DNA of 64,000 nt from Aristolochia californica. Its lineage: Eukaryota > Streptophyta > Magnoliopsida > Piperales > Aristolochiaceae. How positions within the stretch are numbered: position 1 is the first letter of the stretch; every line of letters starts with the position of its first letter. The notes below the pieces were generated by a model, which was not told the origin of the DNA, ran no database searches, and worked only from the letters and a program-made list of their open reading frames with translations. A program made the position numbers and the translations under genes. The stretch is from positions 17,035,227 through 17,099,226 of the forward strand of contig JARWKL010000012.1 in assembly GCA_029961685.1 (NCBI GenBank), written 5' to 3'. This document shows positions 1 through 10,976 of the stretch, piece by piece.

Positions 1-410
1 CCATGGAAACATCCGCCCATACTTGAGAAGGGAGCTGGAGAGGTTGAAGCAACTTGGCTGGGCTTAAGGTGTCGGCTTTGTTCCTTTGGGAGACCTGACA
101 AGCAGACACATAATCAGACACCATGCGTTTCATATCTGACCAGTAGAAGTTACGACTAAGCCTGAAGTATGTCTTTTGCTAGCCTTCATGAGTGTTGTCG
201 TGATAGGTGGATACGATGGTGTTGAGCAATGTTGAGGTAGGCCGTAAATAAATACGATTCTTGTAGAAAATGAGGCGGTCCTGGATTGTCCACTTGTTGT
301 CCATGGCCTGCTGTTCAATTCGTCCATACAGGTGAATGAGCTCAGGAGTTTGCTGAATTTTGTCCCGAAGGGAATCCAGCAAAAGGAGCTTTGGTTGACT
401 GATGGCATGG
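1..410 (-). pseudogene. gypsy G1 integrase N-terminus
   Basis: After a linker (408-180) and a frame break at a stop following HDNTHEG, the minus strand reads FRLSRNFYWSDMKRMV, then SACQVSQRNK and SQVWADVSM at the window edge. This is the HHCC zinc-binding domain leading into the catalytic core of a gypsy integrase. The second metal-binding cysteine is replaced by serine (CQVSQ where CQVCQ is usual). The catalytic DDE core lies outside the window. Confidence 0.75.
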
Positions 411-419
411 AGATGTGGC

Positions 420-829
420 TCAGACACGATGAGATAAGGCATTGGCCACCTTGTTGAATTGCCCCGGTTTGTATTCAACCGTAAAATCGAAGCCCATTAA
501 TTTACTAAGCCAGTGCTGTTGGGGAAAAGTCGTGATGCATTGCTCCAATAAATATTTCAAGCTGAAGTGGTATGTGCGGATAATGAAGTGTCGACCACAA
601 AGATAGGGCCGCCAATGCTGAATTGCTTTAGCTCGGTCGATAAGCTCTAGTTCATAAGCGGCCAACTTGTGGTTGCGTGTGCGAAAATGCCTGCTGAAAT
701 ATGCAATAGGATGGCTTTGTTGTTGTAAGACCGCGCCAATGCCACCTCCGAAAGCATCACATTCTCAATAAACTGCTCTTCAAAATTTGGAAGTTGGAGT
801 ACAGGGGTTGTGGCAAAGGCGTGCTTCAA
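420..829 (-). pseudogene. gypsy G1 RNase H remnant
   Basis: The segment 829-647 begins with the connection motif ATTPVLQLPNFEEQF. The segment 665-420 contains AAYELELIDRAKAIQHW, LCGRHFIIRT and FTVEYKPGQFNKVANALSHR, which match the C-terminal half of gypsy RNase H. The usual acidic residue in the DASG box region falls inside the broken frames. Downstream reading leads into the integrase linker. Confidence 0.75.
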
Positions 830-989
830 CTGGACAAAGGAGGAGGCAACGACTTCAGACCAAGTGAAGGAGTTACACTTCAGTAAACTCGTGAGAGGAG
901 TAGCCAGCTGGCCATAGTCTCGAATGAACTTCCGATAGTACCCAACCGGGCCTAAGAATTCCCATAAGGCGGTGACTGAATGTGAAGGA

Positions 990-1783
990 GGTTAGTTGAT
1001 GACCGCCTGGATCTTGCAATTTTCTGCCTTAACCCCGGAAGCAAATATGACATGCCCGAGATAAGCCACCTCGGTGGTGCCAAAGGAGCACTTGGATTGC
1101 TTGAGAGATAGATGATGTGAAAGCAGCAATTGGAAGACATGGTGCAAATGAAAAATGTGGTCGTCCCACTGCTTGCTATAGATCAAAATGTCATCAAAGA
1201 AAACCAAAACGTACTTTCGTAAGAGAGGGCAAAATACCTAATTCATAAGGGCTTGAAATGTGGATGGGGCGTTGGAAAGCCCAAATGGTATAACGAGGAA
1301 TTCAAAGTGGCCATGATGTGTGCGGAAGGCAGTCTTCTCCACATCTGAAGGGTGTACCCGATTCTAGTGATAATCGGATCTCAAATCCTGTTTAGTCAAG
1401 AAGTGTGCTCCATGTAATTCATCCAACAATTCATCCACCACTAGAATAGGAAATTTATCCGTGATGATTTTGGCATTCAGCTCTTTGTAGTCCACACAAA
1501 AACGCCAGGTGTTGTCTTGTTTTTTTACTAATAAGACTGGAGAAGAGAAGGGTGACTGACTGGGTTGAATAATGCCTTTCTCTAACATTTGTTGACACTG
1601 CCACTCGATTTCATCTTTTTGTAAATGAGGGTAGCAGTATGGACGCACCACTACTGGCTCAGTTCCCAATTTTAAAAGAATCTGGTGGTCACAAGCTCGG
1701 ATAGGTGGGAGAGTTGTTGGCTCCTGAAATAAATCTGTAAATTCTGTTAGGTTTGAATGCAACTTACAACGATCGGAGTCCAA
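990..1783 (-). pseudogene. gypsy G1 reverse transcriptase remnant
   Basis: The N-terminal part (1783-1364) has the gypsy RT entry motif ([16 protein letters not shown], then [19 protein letters not shown] and [11 protein letters not shown]). After several breaks the catalytic box VFFDDILIYS lies near 1205-1178, with both aspartates kept. A stop codon interrupts the segment just before it (ALMN-stop-VF, about 1238). The thumb motif YLGHVIFASGV follows near 1060. The polymerase is recognisable but broken. Confidence 0.85.
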
Positions 1784-1903
1784 AACTTGTAAATGCTAGA
1801 GAGTGCAAGGGGACGGTGCATGAATCCCATGAAGGATAATGGGTTGATGGGCAAAAGTAAAGCTCATAGTGAGGGACTTGAAATCCCATAAAATTGGAAT
1901 CAA

Positions 1904-2152
1904 TTACTGCAGCCATTTGATACCCAATACCAAGTCAAACCCGACGATTGGAATGACCAAGAAGTCTGCCAAAAATTTGTGTCCTTCAATGACAAAAGGT
2001 ACTGCTGAACAAACTCCAGCACTGGAAATCTTGTCACCATTGGCTACAAAAACCGCAGTCCCAGAGTTTTGCTGAATATGCAAGCCAAGTTGTTGTGCCG
2101 CTGGATGGCTGATGAAGTTGTGGGTGCTGCCCGAAGCAACTAAGGCCAGCAA
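1904..2152 (-). pseudogene. gypsy G1 aspartic protease remnant
   Basis: Retropepsin-like segment that would mature the Gag-Pol polyprotein. The active-site region reads LVASGSTHNFISHPAA. In related elements this is LVDSG(S/A)THNF, so the catalytic aspartate is replaced by alanine here. The downstream hydrophobic motif (DLVLGIKWLQ, usually LGMDWL) is preserved. The loss of the catalytic residue and the flanking frame breaks make it inactive. Confidence 0.75.
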
Positions 2153-2825
2153 ATGAGGTGTTGGAGGACGGTTCGGACCTGCATAGTGTTTGTACTGTGC
2201 AACCCCGTCATAGCATGTAGGGAAATGGCTGGTTCAACCTCCACTGGCTCTTCCGCTTCCTCAAGTGGTGTGGTGTCCTCTGAATCTTCCACCTCTAACC
2301 TAAACAAACATTTGCATTGGTGTCCATGAATGAATTGCTCATCACAATTGTAACATAGCCCTTTGGCCATCCTCTGATCTATCTTTGCTCGTGTAAGGCG
2401 ACGAATGAAGGGGGCGGTCAGTGTTAACTTGTGTGTTTCTGATGGTTGAGAGCTGTTCTGGCCATGCCGCATAGGGAAGCTAGGGGGGTTTGGCGCACCA
2501 GTGGCCACATAGCCTTGCCATAGGGTCAATGCACCATAGACTCTTTCAAGATCCTCTGTTTGGCATCAAGGGCACGGGCCAGATTCATAGCATGAGTTAA
2601 GTCTGGTGGGTCATATAATTCAACTTCCAACCGAAGTGCTTCCACTAGTCCAGCAGTAAATAAATTAACATACTGATCAGGGTGAACATACCTGCTTTCT
2701 CTTACCAGTCGTTCCTGAAATTGTTTCTGATAAGCTTCTATTGAACCGGTTTGTTTTAGGTTCACAAAATCACCCAGAGGGTTACTTCTGGCTGGGGGGC
2801 CAAACCTCAGCATGCAATACTCCTT
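2140..2825 (-). pseudogene. gypsy G1 gag remnant with zinc knuckle
   Basis: Structural capsid/nucleocapsid part of the element. The segment 2813-2526 contains a Retrotrans_gag-like stretch (motifs FGPPARSNPLGDFVNLKQ and EAYQKQFQERL). A frame change then leads into 2529-2140, which holds the zinc knuckle CYNCDEQFIHGHQCK (C-x2-C-x6-H-x3-C spacing) followed by an acidic stretch. The N-terminal part upstream (to about 3160) is readable only by switching frames. Not functional. Confidence 0.75.
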
Positions 2826-3404
2826 AAAAGTGTCCTAATCATTGATGTGGTGTTCAAATTCAAATTGGTGGTACCATAGTTGCGCTTCATGGAGCATGTG
2901 GAAGGCAGCTAAAGGGACCGGTCATCCGCTTGTGTTCTTTGATTCCAATTTTTTTTACACCTATGTAACCATATTAAAGGGTCAGAGGTCCCATCATAAG
3001 TGGGGAAATAAAGCTTTGTGTACCTAGGAACGGTGGTGTGGTTTGTGTCGTGGATACCCCCTATTGTTTGATATGCTGGACGCATAGGAGGTTGAGTAGA
3101 TGGTTGGTGAAGGGCTGCTGGTCGGATGGCCAGCTGAAACTACCTGGAATAGCAGAATCCATAGCTAGCCACTCTCCAATTCGAAGATTGAGTTGAAGAA
3201 CAGACTCCCTGAGCTCCAGAAAATCATTTCTGAGTGCTGCATTCTCTGTCCAAAGTGTTGCTGTTTGGTTTTGTCCTTCAATATGAACTTATTTCGCAAA
3301 TCACTCGGAGAAGAAGAATCGTCGACGGTGGTCCGATCTTTTGGGTAGTATTGGCTAGGTACTTAACACGATCGTCACTCGATGGACGAAGAGAAGGCGT
3401 TGCT

Positions 3405-3565
3405 CGTCGCAGGCCGAGAGGGAGAAGCGAGAGGGAGGCCGAGAGGGAAAAGCGAGAGGGAGAGCGAGTGAGAGAGAGAGAGAGAGGGAAGTCGAGAGGG
3501 AAAAGCGAGGGAGAAGGAGACGAAGAGGCCGAGAGGGAGAAGAGAGCGAGAGAGAGAAAAAAAAT
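3405..3565. repeat. GAGAGGGA-type purine-rich low-complexity tract
   Basis: About 160 bp made almost only of G and A, built from variants of gagaggga and gagcgaga. Open frames on both strands here (Arg/Glu-rich on +, Ser/Leu-rich on -) follow from the composition and are not genes. It lies upstream of the gag of the gypsy element and could be part of its leader. Confidence 0.85.
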
Positions 3566-3779
3566 CGGGAGGAAGAAACGCATCCCGATGGCTTCAAGTG
3601 GATGATTTGTAAAAATGGGCGGATTCCTGATTCCACTGTTTAAGCCTGGAGAGGCGTCATCCTGATAACCTATGTCATTCAAATGAAGCTGGCACTGGTG
3701 CATGACTAACGGCTTCATTGAATGACCTAAGTAATGCGAGTGAACTTCATCTCCTGATTCATGTTGACTAACCCCTTCT

Positions 3780-3981
3780 TCATCAAATTTGCTGAATTTT
3801 CATAGATCTAGAGACACCATTGGAATTATATAGAAAATGTGAAATGAGGAGAAAAGCCTTAGTTTGAACATGTCTTATATGGAATGATTGATCAATGCAA
3901 AGTGCATGATCGATCAACTTATTGACCGACCATTGACTCCTTTCTCGATTGTGATGATAACAAAACATAGTTGATCTAACA
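3780..3981 (-). repeat. Fragment of SIRE-like LTR start
   Basis: About 200 bp containing the palindromic motif TGATCGATCA and close variants, as in the long SIRE-like LTRs near 26.3 and 44.9 kb. Read on the minus strand it would start at the terminal TGTTAGATCAA (3981), comparable to the LTR start at 27724. Flanking sequence to 4196 is AT-rich with no gene. Assignment is by motif resemblance only. Confidence 0.45.
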
Positions 3982-4196
3982 ACGGTAATTCTAGCATTTT
4001 AGATGCTTTTCTTTCAAGAAACAAAAAAGTTAAATGTTTATGTAATGAACCGTCAAAAGCTTCTCAAAGACCTTGAGCTACACAAATGTGTCAAAGTGTT
4101 CTTGAAGAAGCACCCTCAGAAAGAAGAAGCAATGAATGGAAGAGTAGAGTTTAGGAAGTCATGAAAATCACAAAACATAGTTTATGTAAGAGAGGA

Positions 4197-5035
4197 GCCC
4201 CAAAGAGACATAATAGCAGCAACTGTATATAATATGACCATCTTCCAACACATATAACACGAACCAAATAATAAACTTTGTAAAAGAACCCATGAAATAA
4301 TCTGATATAAAAATTTCTTCTTAGATGCACAAGCTTCATCTTTTGTGCTCCCCATTTCTTGAATATTTTGGTCACATAAACTTATTCACAACATATGAAT
4401 TAAAATACCTCTTTCTTGTACTTCTTCAACTGTGATATTTTTTTACGGGGTAAAATAAATGATGATATGAGGCCACCTCTTCTTCAATAATAATGTCCCC
4501 AAAGAGACATAATAGCAGTAGTTGTATATAACACAACCATCTTCCAACATATATAACACGAACCAAATAATAAACTTTGTAAAAGAACCCATGAAATAAT
4601 CCGATATAAAAATTTCTTCTTAGATGCACAAGCTTCATCTTTTGTGCTCCCCCTTTCTTGAATATTTTGGTCACATAAACTTATTCACAACATATGAAAT
4701 AAAATACCTCTTTCTTGTACTTCTTCAACCTTGATATTTTTTTACAGAGTAAAATAACTGATGATATGAGGCCACCTCTTCTTCAATAATAATGTCCCCA
4801 AAGAAACATAATAGCAGCAGTTGTATATAACAAGACCATCTTCAAACACGTATAGCACGAACCTAATAATAAACTTTGTAAAAGAACCCATGAAATAATC
4901 TGATATAAAAATTTCTTCTTAGATGCACAAGCTTCATCTTTTGTGCTCCCCCTTTCTTGAATATTTTGGTCACATAAACTTATTCACAACATATTAAATA
5001 AAATACCTCTTTCTTGTACTTCTTCTACTTCTCCC
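4197..5035. repeat. 299-bp tandem repeat, about 2.8 copies
   Basis: The landmark caaagagacataatagcag occurs at 4201, 4500 and (one mismatch) 4799, an exact 299-bp spacing. Copies differ by scattered substitutions. The third copy stops near 5035, and an additional fragment (tattttggtcacataaac and what follows) reappears at about 5170-5247. Frames inside (minus strand, 4151-4375 and 4426-4674) repeat with the array and are not genes. Part of the unit resembles sequence next to the 3' end of the non-autonomous LTR element near 30.2 kb (atatgaccaaaatattcaa), so the array probably arose in the 3' non-coding part of a copia-type element. Confidence 0.9.
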
Positions 5036-5243
5036 CCTTAAACTGGGAGGTAATGGCAGCGATCCCAGCTTGAACCAAATATCATAGATGTAGCAATAGG
5101 CCCAAATAACAGAGATGTATAAATAAGCCCTCAAACCAGGGAGAAGTGTGATATTTTCCTAACCCTCCCCCTTTCTTGAATATTTTGGTCACATAAACTT
5201 ATTCACAATATATGAAATAAAATACCTCTTTCTTGTACTTCTT

Positions 5244-6256
5244 CTACTTTTTTTTTCTTCTGCATATGGTAGAGATAATCTTGTGAGTGACTGGCTTGGT
5301 GAGAATGTCTGCAACTTGATTTTGTGATGATATATGCTTCAGAGATAAGAAACCAGCTTGGAACTTTTCTCGTATAAAATGGCAATCCACTTCAATATGC
5401 TTTGTCCTTTCATGGAAAATTGGATTTGATGTAATGTGTATTGTTGCTTGATTGTCACAGTATAGATCTATTGGAGCTTCTTTGTAGAATCCCAATTCAG
5501 TGAGAAGAGATCTTATCCATATGAGTTCACTAACAGTGTGTCCCATGGCTCTGTAATCTGCTTCCGCACTTGACCGTGCTACTACATTTTGCTTTTTGCT
5601 TTTCCATGTAACCAAATTTCCTCCAACCATCGTACAAAAACCCAAAGTAGATTTTCTGTCATCTGGGATCCGGCCTGGTCTGCATCTGAGAATCCTTTGA
5701 TGTTAAAGTGACCATGGTTTTTATAGAGAAGCCCCCTTACAGGAGCTCCTTTCAGATATCGTAGTATTCTTTCAAGTGCTTGCCAATGACTAAGTTGTGG
5801 CTGTGCATGTATTGACTTACCACACTTACTGCGTATGAAATGTCCGACCTTGTTACACATAGGTAAATCAGTCGTCCAACTAAGTCTTTGATATTTTCCA
5901 ATATCTACATCTTCTCCAGTGCCTCCACATAATTTTGTATTTGCATCCATGGGAGCATCTGCTGGTTTGCATCCCATCATTCTTGTTTCTTCTAGTAGAT
6001 CAAGGGCATACTTCCTTTGGGATAGCACAATCCCATGTCTGGATTGTAATACTTCAATACCCAAAAAATATTTGAGGAATCCAAGATCCTTCGTCTTGAA
6101 TTCAGCACATATTTTCTCCTTTGTTTTCTGAATGCCCTCGAAATCGCTCCGAGTTAAAATACTATCATCAACATATACAACCAGAATCACCTTACCTCTC
6201 GGTGTATTTTTAATAAATACTGAGTGATCTGTAGAGCATCTGTGAAAACCAGCCCA
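5244..6256 (-). pseudogene. Ty1/copia pol, C-terminal half (RT palm to RNase H)
   Basis: Minus strand, two overlapping frames. 6256-5582 reads AGFHRCSTDHSVFIK, the catalytic box VVYVDDSILT, KDLGFLKYFLGIEV, and the RT thumb. 5645-5244 reads WKSKKQNVVARSSAEADYRA (RNase H), LYCDNQATIHI, HERTKHIEVDCHFIRE and VADILTKP. A shift near 5640 and a garbled stretch around 6000-5850 show decay. The polymerase box YVDD is intact. The N-terminal half of the same domain sits directly upstream in opposite orientation (see 6256-6910). Confidence 0.9.
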
Positions 6257-6910
6257 TATGACGGCTCAATATGATACTCGCCCTATTGCTATACGAAAAG
6301 AACCTCGATCATGCACTCAACCTTCTACTTCTCGTCCTATTTCCAATTTTGTGTCTCATCATCGGATCTCACCTTTATGTTGTCAGTTTCTTTCTTCTAT
6401 TTCCTCCATATCTGTTCCACAATCATATCAGGAGGCTCTACAACATCCAGGGTGGAAGGCATCAATGGATGAAGAAATGAAGGCACTTAATGACAATCAT
6501 ACATGGTCACTGGCTCCTCTTCCCACAGGTAAAACACCCGTTGGTTGCAAGTGGGTTTGTACTATCAAACATAATCCAAATGGGTCAATTACATGACTGA
6601 AGGCTCGACTGGTTGCCAAAGGTTATACTCATTGTTATGGAATTAATTATGAAGAAACCTTCTCTCTAGTGGAAAAAATGAACTCGGTACGTATATTATT
6701 ATCTCTGGCAGCCAATTCATCATGGCCAATATATCAACTGGATGTTTAAAATGCATTTCTTAATGGTGATATTAAAGAAGAAATTTACATACACCAACCA
6801 CCTGGATATGTGGTTGAGGGGGAGTCCGTATGCCGCCTTAAAAATTTTCTTTATGGTCTAAAGCAGTCCCCTCGGGCATGGTATGAGAAATTTTGTTTAT
6901 CGAGACCAGT
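6256..6910 (+). pseudogene. Ty1/copia RT N-terminal half, inverted relative to its C-terminal half
   Basis: Plus strand. It starts in the integrase-RT linker (TRPIAIRKEPRSCTQ), then SYQEALQHPGWKASMDEEM, VGCKWVCTIKHNPNGSI, a stop, LKARLVAKGYTHCYG, another stop (DV-stop-NAFLNGD), and ends at LYGLKQSPRAWYEKF near 6895. It stops exactly where the minus-strand fragment 6256-5244 begins, so together they make one RT. The region to about 7058 holds no coding sequence but contains a 70-bp direct duplication (6989 and 7059). Confidence 0.88.
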
Positions 6911-7058
6911 CCATGATCAGATTATTGGATTTTTTTTTTCGTGGGATAAGAGTTCCCTGATTTAGGATCCCTCGTCAAAGGAAGATTATTGGAAGATCTG
7001 CCACATTATACAAAAAAAGATTCTATATATCATTTGAATGTTGGAAGATGAAGGCATA

Positions 7059-7591
7059 TTGGAAGATGTGCCATTTTATACAAAAATATTCTATACATCA
7101 TTTGCAACAAGTTGGGAGTTCATGTTGTTCTCTCACCCCCATCTTGAGAGGGAGTGTTGGAAGATAGGGCCCAAGCCCACACGACCAAGGAAGGCTCACA
7201 TATTCAAGTGTATTAGAAGAAGGGCCAAAGCTCATATGACCAAGGAAGACCCATGCATCCAAGAGATATAGAAGACGGGCTCAAGGCCCATAGATCAAGG
7301 AGAAGGCTCATAGGCCCACATACAATGATGGCAGGATGGTAAATAAAGAGTCATCTCGTAAAGATGGCATTGATGTAATTAAGTTAAAGTTCTTTGGTTA
7401 AAACTCTAAACCCTAAACCTTAAGTTCAGGGGTATTATTGTAATACACTAGTTTCATAAATCTATAAATAGAGCATCATGGGGAGGGTTAAGAATCAAGT
7501 CCATAACCCTTCTTTCTTCCAATTTTCTCCCAATGGGTTTCTCTCCCTTTTTTCTCCATGACCTAAATTCATGGAGTCCTGAAAATCAACA
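7059..7591 (+). repeat. Copia 3' end and LTR (family A), LTR at 7155-7591
   Basis: A short coding tail with the usual copia end (in shifted frames QQVGSSCC... and LRGSV) and the polypurine tract gagagggag run into TGTTGGAAGATAGGG at 7155. The LTR ends in ...aaaatcaaca at 7591 (437 bp, TG...CA). It has a TATA box (tctataaatag, 7461) and a pyrimidine-rich 3' part. Sister LTRs of this family lie at 16602-17208, 26930-27683, 35803-36167, 45493-45911 and 53319-53678. On its right it abuts SIRE-like pol sequence. Confidence 0.85.
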
Positions 7592-8127
7592 CCGAACATT
7601 TGGATGCAAAGTATATGTATTAAAAGAACCATAGGAGAAATTAGGGAAGTTTGACCTTAAGGCTGATTTATGAATATTTGTAGGTTATCCATCTTATAGT
7701 GAATCTTATAGAATACACAATAAGACATCTATGAGAGTCAAGGAGTCGGTGCATGTTGAATTTGATGAATCTGATTCAACAAATCCTACGCCTACTCCAA
7801 TTTGTGACTAACAAGTCCATAACCCTTCTTTCTCCAGTTTTCTCCCAATGGGTTTCTCTCCCTTTTTCTCCATGACTTAAATTCATGGAGTCCTAAAAAT
7901 CAACACCGAACATTTGGATGCAAAGTATATGTATTAAACAAACTTGAGGAGAAATTAGGGAAGTTTGGCCCTAAGGCTGATTTATGAATATTTGTAGGTT
8001 ATCCATCTTATAGAGAATCTTATAGAATACACAACAAGACATCTATGAGAGTCAAAGAGTCGGTGCATGTTGAATTTGACAAATCTGATTCAACAAATCC
8101 TACCCCTACTCCAATTTGTGACTAACA
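7496..8127. repeat. 316-bp tandem duplication across an LTR/pol junction
   Basis: The unit 7496-7811 is repeated as 7812-8127 with few differences. Each copy contains the last ~95 bp of the family-A LTR (ctctcccttttttctccatgac and what follows) and ~220 bp of copia integrase-RT linker (KLGKF, GYPSYSESYRIHNKTSMRV, ESVHVEFDES). The duplication therefore occurred after the two sequences had been joined. Confidence 0.9.
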
Positions 8128-9215
8128 GGAAAACTCCTTTGACTCATCCACAGGATCTCAACCCCAAGACCAAGATCTTGATGAGAACCCAAAAGACACA
8201 AATAACCAAGAGGAAGCTTTTATGGAGCAAAATAACTTTAGGTTCATGGCTGATCACCCCCTAGAATAAATAATTGGTGACCCTCAAAGTAAAATTGCAA
8301 CTAGAAGAATAACTCATGAAACTATGGTAAATAGCGTCTTTATTTCTCAATTAGAGCCCAAGTGCTTTGCCAAAGCAAAAAAGATGACTTTTGGATCATG
8401 GTAATACAATATGAGCCTAACCAATTTCAAAGAAACCAAATTTGGACTCGAGTACCTAAGTCCCAAAATCTACCAGTCAAAGGAAGCAAATGGGTCTTTA
8501 GGAACAAAGTAAATGAAGAAAATCAAATTGTGAGAAACAAAGCTAGGTTAGTTGCCAAATGATATAACCAAGAAGAAGGCATTAATTTTGAAGAGACATA
8601 TGCATCAATGGCATTACTAGAGGCAATTAAGATCCTATTGTTGCTATGTTTGGCATAGAAAATTTAACTTGTACTCAATAGATGTAAGTAGAGCATTTTT
8701 AAATGGGTACATAAAAGAAGAAGTCTATGTAGAGCAAACCAAAGGTTTGAAGACATGCGTAAGCATGACAATGTATACATATTGCACAAAACTTTATATT
8801 TTTTAAAGAAAGCTCCAAGAGCGTGGAATAAAAGATGGTGAATTCTTGCAGAAAAATTGATATAAGAAAGGTAGTGTGGAACTCTATCTACAAAACCCTC
8901 ACAAGGTCAAGAATTTGTTAATGTGATGAAGAATGAATTTGTAATGAGTTTAATAGGTGAAGTCTCATTCTTCCTTGGACCTCAAGTTATGAAAACCGAG
9001 AATGAAAATTTCATAAATCAGTCCCAGTACACCAAAGGATTGCTTAAGGGATTCAATATTGAAGATCTTAACTCAATTAGCACATCGATGAGTTCCTCCC
9101 TAAAGCTTCATTTGGACAACTCAGGTAAGGTCATAGATAAAAAAAATTATGTATAAGCACAATGGGTTCCCTACTTTATCTATAAACTACTAGACTGATC
9201 TAAGGACTCATAAAA
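7592..9215 (+). pseudogene. SIRE/Maximus-like copia pol fragment
   Basis: Plus strand, heavily decayed. After the duplicated integrase linker come SKIY/GSKWVFRNKVNEENQIVRNKA-type RT entry (8470-8560), YSIDVSRAFLNGYIKEEVYVE (about 8675), and MKNEFVMSLIGEVSFFLG with INQSQYTKGLLKGF (8923-9060). The GE-FFLG and INQSQYTK motifs are typical of the SIRE/Maximus clade. The stretch that should carry the catalytic YVDD box, between the [13 protein letters not shown] part and the EFVMS motif, is deleted. Multiple stops. Confidence 0.8.
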
Positions 9216-9770
9216 AGATATTCGTTACACTCGATTGATAGATCGTACCTTTTTAGTGATCGATCAATGAGTTTGTCAGCTTTTTCCAAACAGCTACGTA
9301 ATGATTAGTTTAGTTGGGAAACTTATAAATAAACGTACCAAACATGTCCTAAACTAATTATTGAGCATTTAGTTATAAACCAAGTGCATTCAAAGCTATT
9401 TCCTCTTGAAATTCCTCACAAAACCACTTTCGAGAGAAAAGAGTTGGAAATTTGAAAAATTCCATCTCTCTCTCAATGTTTTGTCCTAGCATCGTCATAG
9501 TTAAAGTTTGAAATCTTCTCTGTTGTGCATCAAAGGTTGGAGTCTTGCATATCTCAAAGGAGAAGGTTGTCTCTCAATCGACACAAAGGGTATAAGCTTT
9601 TCTTTCTTTATATTTTCATTTTCTTTTTCCATAGGTTGATCTAGAACCTAGAATCTAAATAGAAGAGCTTGCAAGAGCTAGAATATAGCCACTTAATCTT
9701 TGGGGAGATTTGTGAAGTTGTTTATTTGACAATACATGTGGCATAAAAGAGAGATAAAATCTCTTGTATG

Positions 9771-10936
9771 TAGGGGTGGCTTCGAACCGAGCCAGCTCGA
9801 GTTCGGCTCAAGTTCGGCTCTACTCGTCGGCCGCCTCTGTGGCCGTCCGTTCGATTTCTTCCTCTCCTCACCGCCGCCTCTGTTTCCATCGACACCGCTT
9901 TTGTCGCTGTCATCACAGCCATCATCCCCGACGACAGGACCTCCCCGGCATCCTAACCCCCTTCCTTCCACGTTGTCTTGGCGAAAAACCTAAACCAGTA
10001 AGTTCAGGGGAGAAATAATCTCCCTCCTCCCCCGCGCAAAGAAGATTTTGCACTTGCGAGATCATAAAGAAAAAAAAAATTCTTAAACTCTCTTTCCTCA
10101 TAGCTCTTGAAAAAATTAAAAATACATTTTATAGAAATAAGTTTTTATGATCTATTATTGTCTCATGTTATTTTAAATATTTTTCTAATTTAAAATTCTT
10201 ATTAAAAATCATATAATTTTTTAAGTAAGATTTTCCTACCAAGATGGGGTAGAAAACTGTATAGAAATTTTTTGAATAAATATTTAACAGTTGATACTGT
10301 AGTACTTTTAGCATCAAGCAATTTTCATTGCAATTTTGTGTTTGACATTTTATTTGATTAAAAATTTATCGATAAGTATAATAATATATTAGATTGATTA
10401 TTAATTTTTATTTATTTCCCTAGAAGAGGCAATAAAAGGTCCATTTAACTTTCCTAAGAAAATTTTAAAATATTTCTTGTAATTTTATAATAAGTCACTA
10501 ATAGTAATAGGATTTTATTTAAAGCATTTTTTTGGAATATGAATCATAGGAAAAATATTTTTATTTTTTCCTTGAATATAAATTTTCATCTAGGGGCACT
10601 AAGGAGGCCATAGTAAATTTATGGCCAGATTCAAAAAATACAAAATAAGTTAGACAACAATTGGAGTAAAAAAGATTAATATTGGTGCATTTTAATCCAT
10701 TATTGAAATTCAATCCTGAACCTCCCCTATCATTATTTTTTTTAAATGTATGCATAATTTTATATATAATTTATTCGAAGCCACCCCTACATTCGAGATC
10801 ATAAACAAGGAATAAAAACTCTTTGTCCCTTCCTCGTGGTTCTTATACATGTATTATATATATAGGTTATGCCCAATTTTATGTAGAGGTCATACCCAAT
10901 TTTATGTAAAATATATACATAATTTTATATACAATT

Positions 10937-10976
<40 letters not shown>

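Larger units (their letters stand above)
1..3250 (-). mobile_element. Ty3/gypsy LTR retrotransposon G1, decayed, cut by the window edge
   Basis: Read on the minus strand, the order is gag (about 2825-2140), protease (2152-1904), reverse transcriptase (1783-990), RNase H (830-420) and the start of integrase (to position 1). This protease-RT-RNase H-integrase order defines Ty3/gypsy. Frames are broken by several stops and shifts, so the copy is dead. Gag sequence resembling the family can be followed in shifted frames up to about 3160. No LTR or primer-binding site could be placed on the right side, where a purine-rich stretch follows, and the left end lies outside the window. The zinc-knuckle style suggests a chromovirus-type lineage, but no chromodomain is visible because the integrase C-terminus is not included. 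Confidence 0.85.

Noticed and set aside
3234..3718. Long Arg/Glu-rich and Ser/Leu-rich open frames on both strands
   Set aside because: They follow a purine-rich low-complexity tract; no domain and no support on either strand.
4151..4674. Two similar minus-strand frames as a duplicated small gene
   Set aside because: They repeat with the 299-bp tandem array and have no recognisable protein features.
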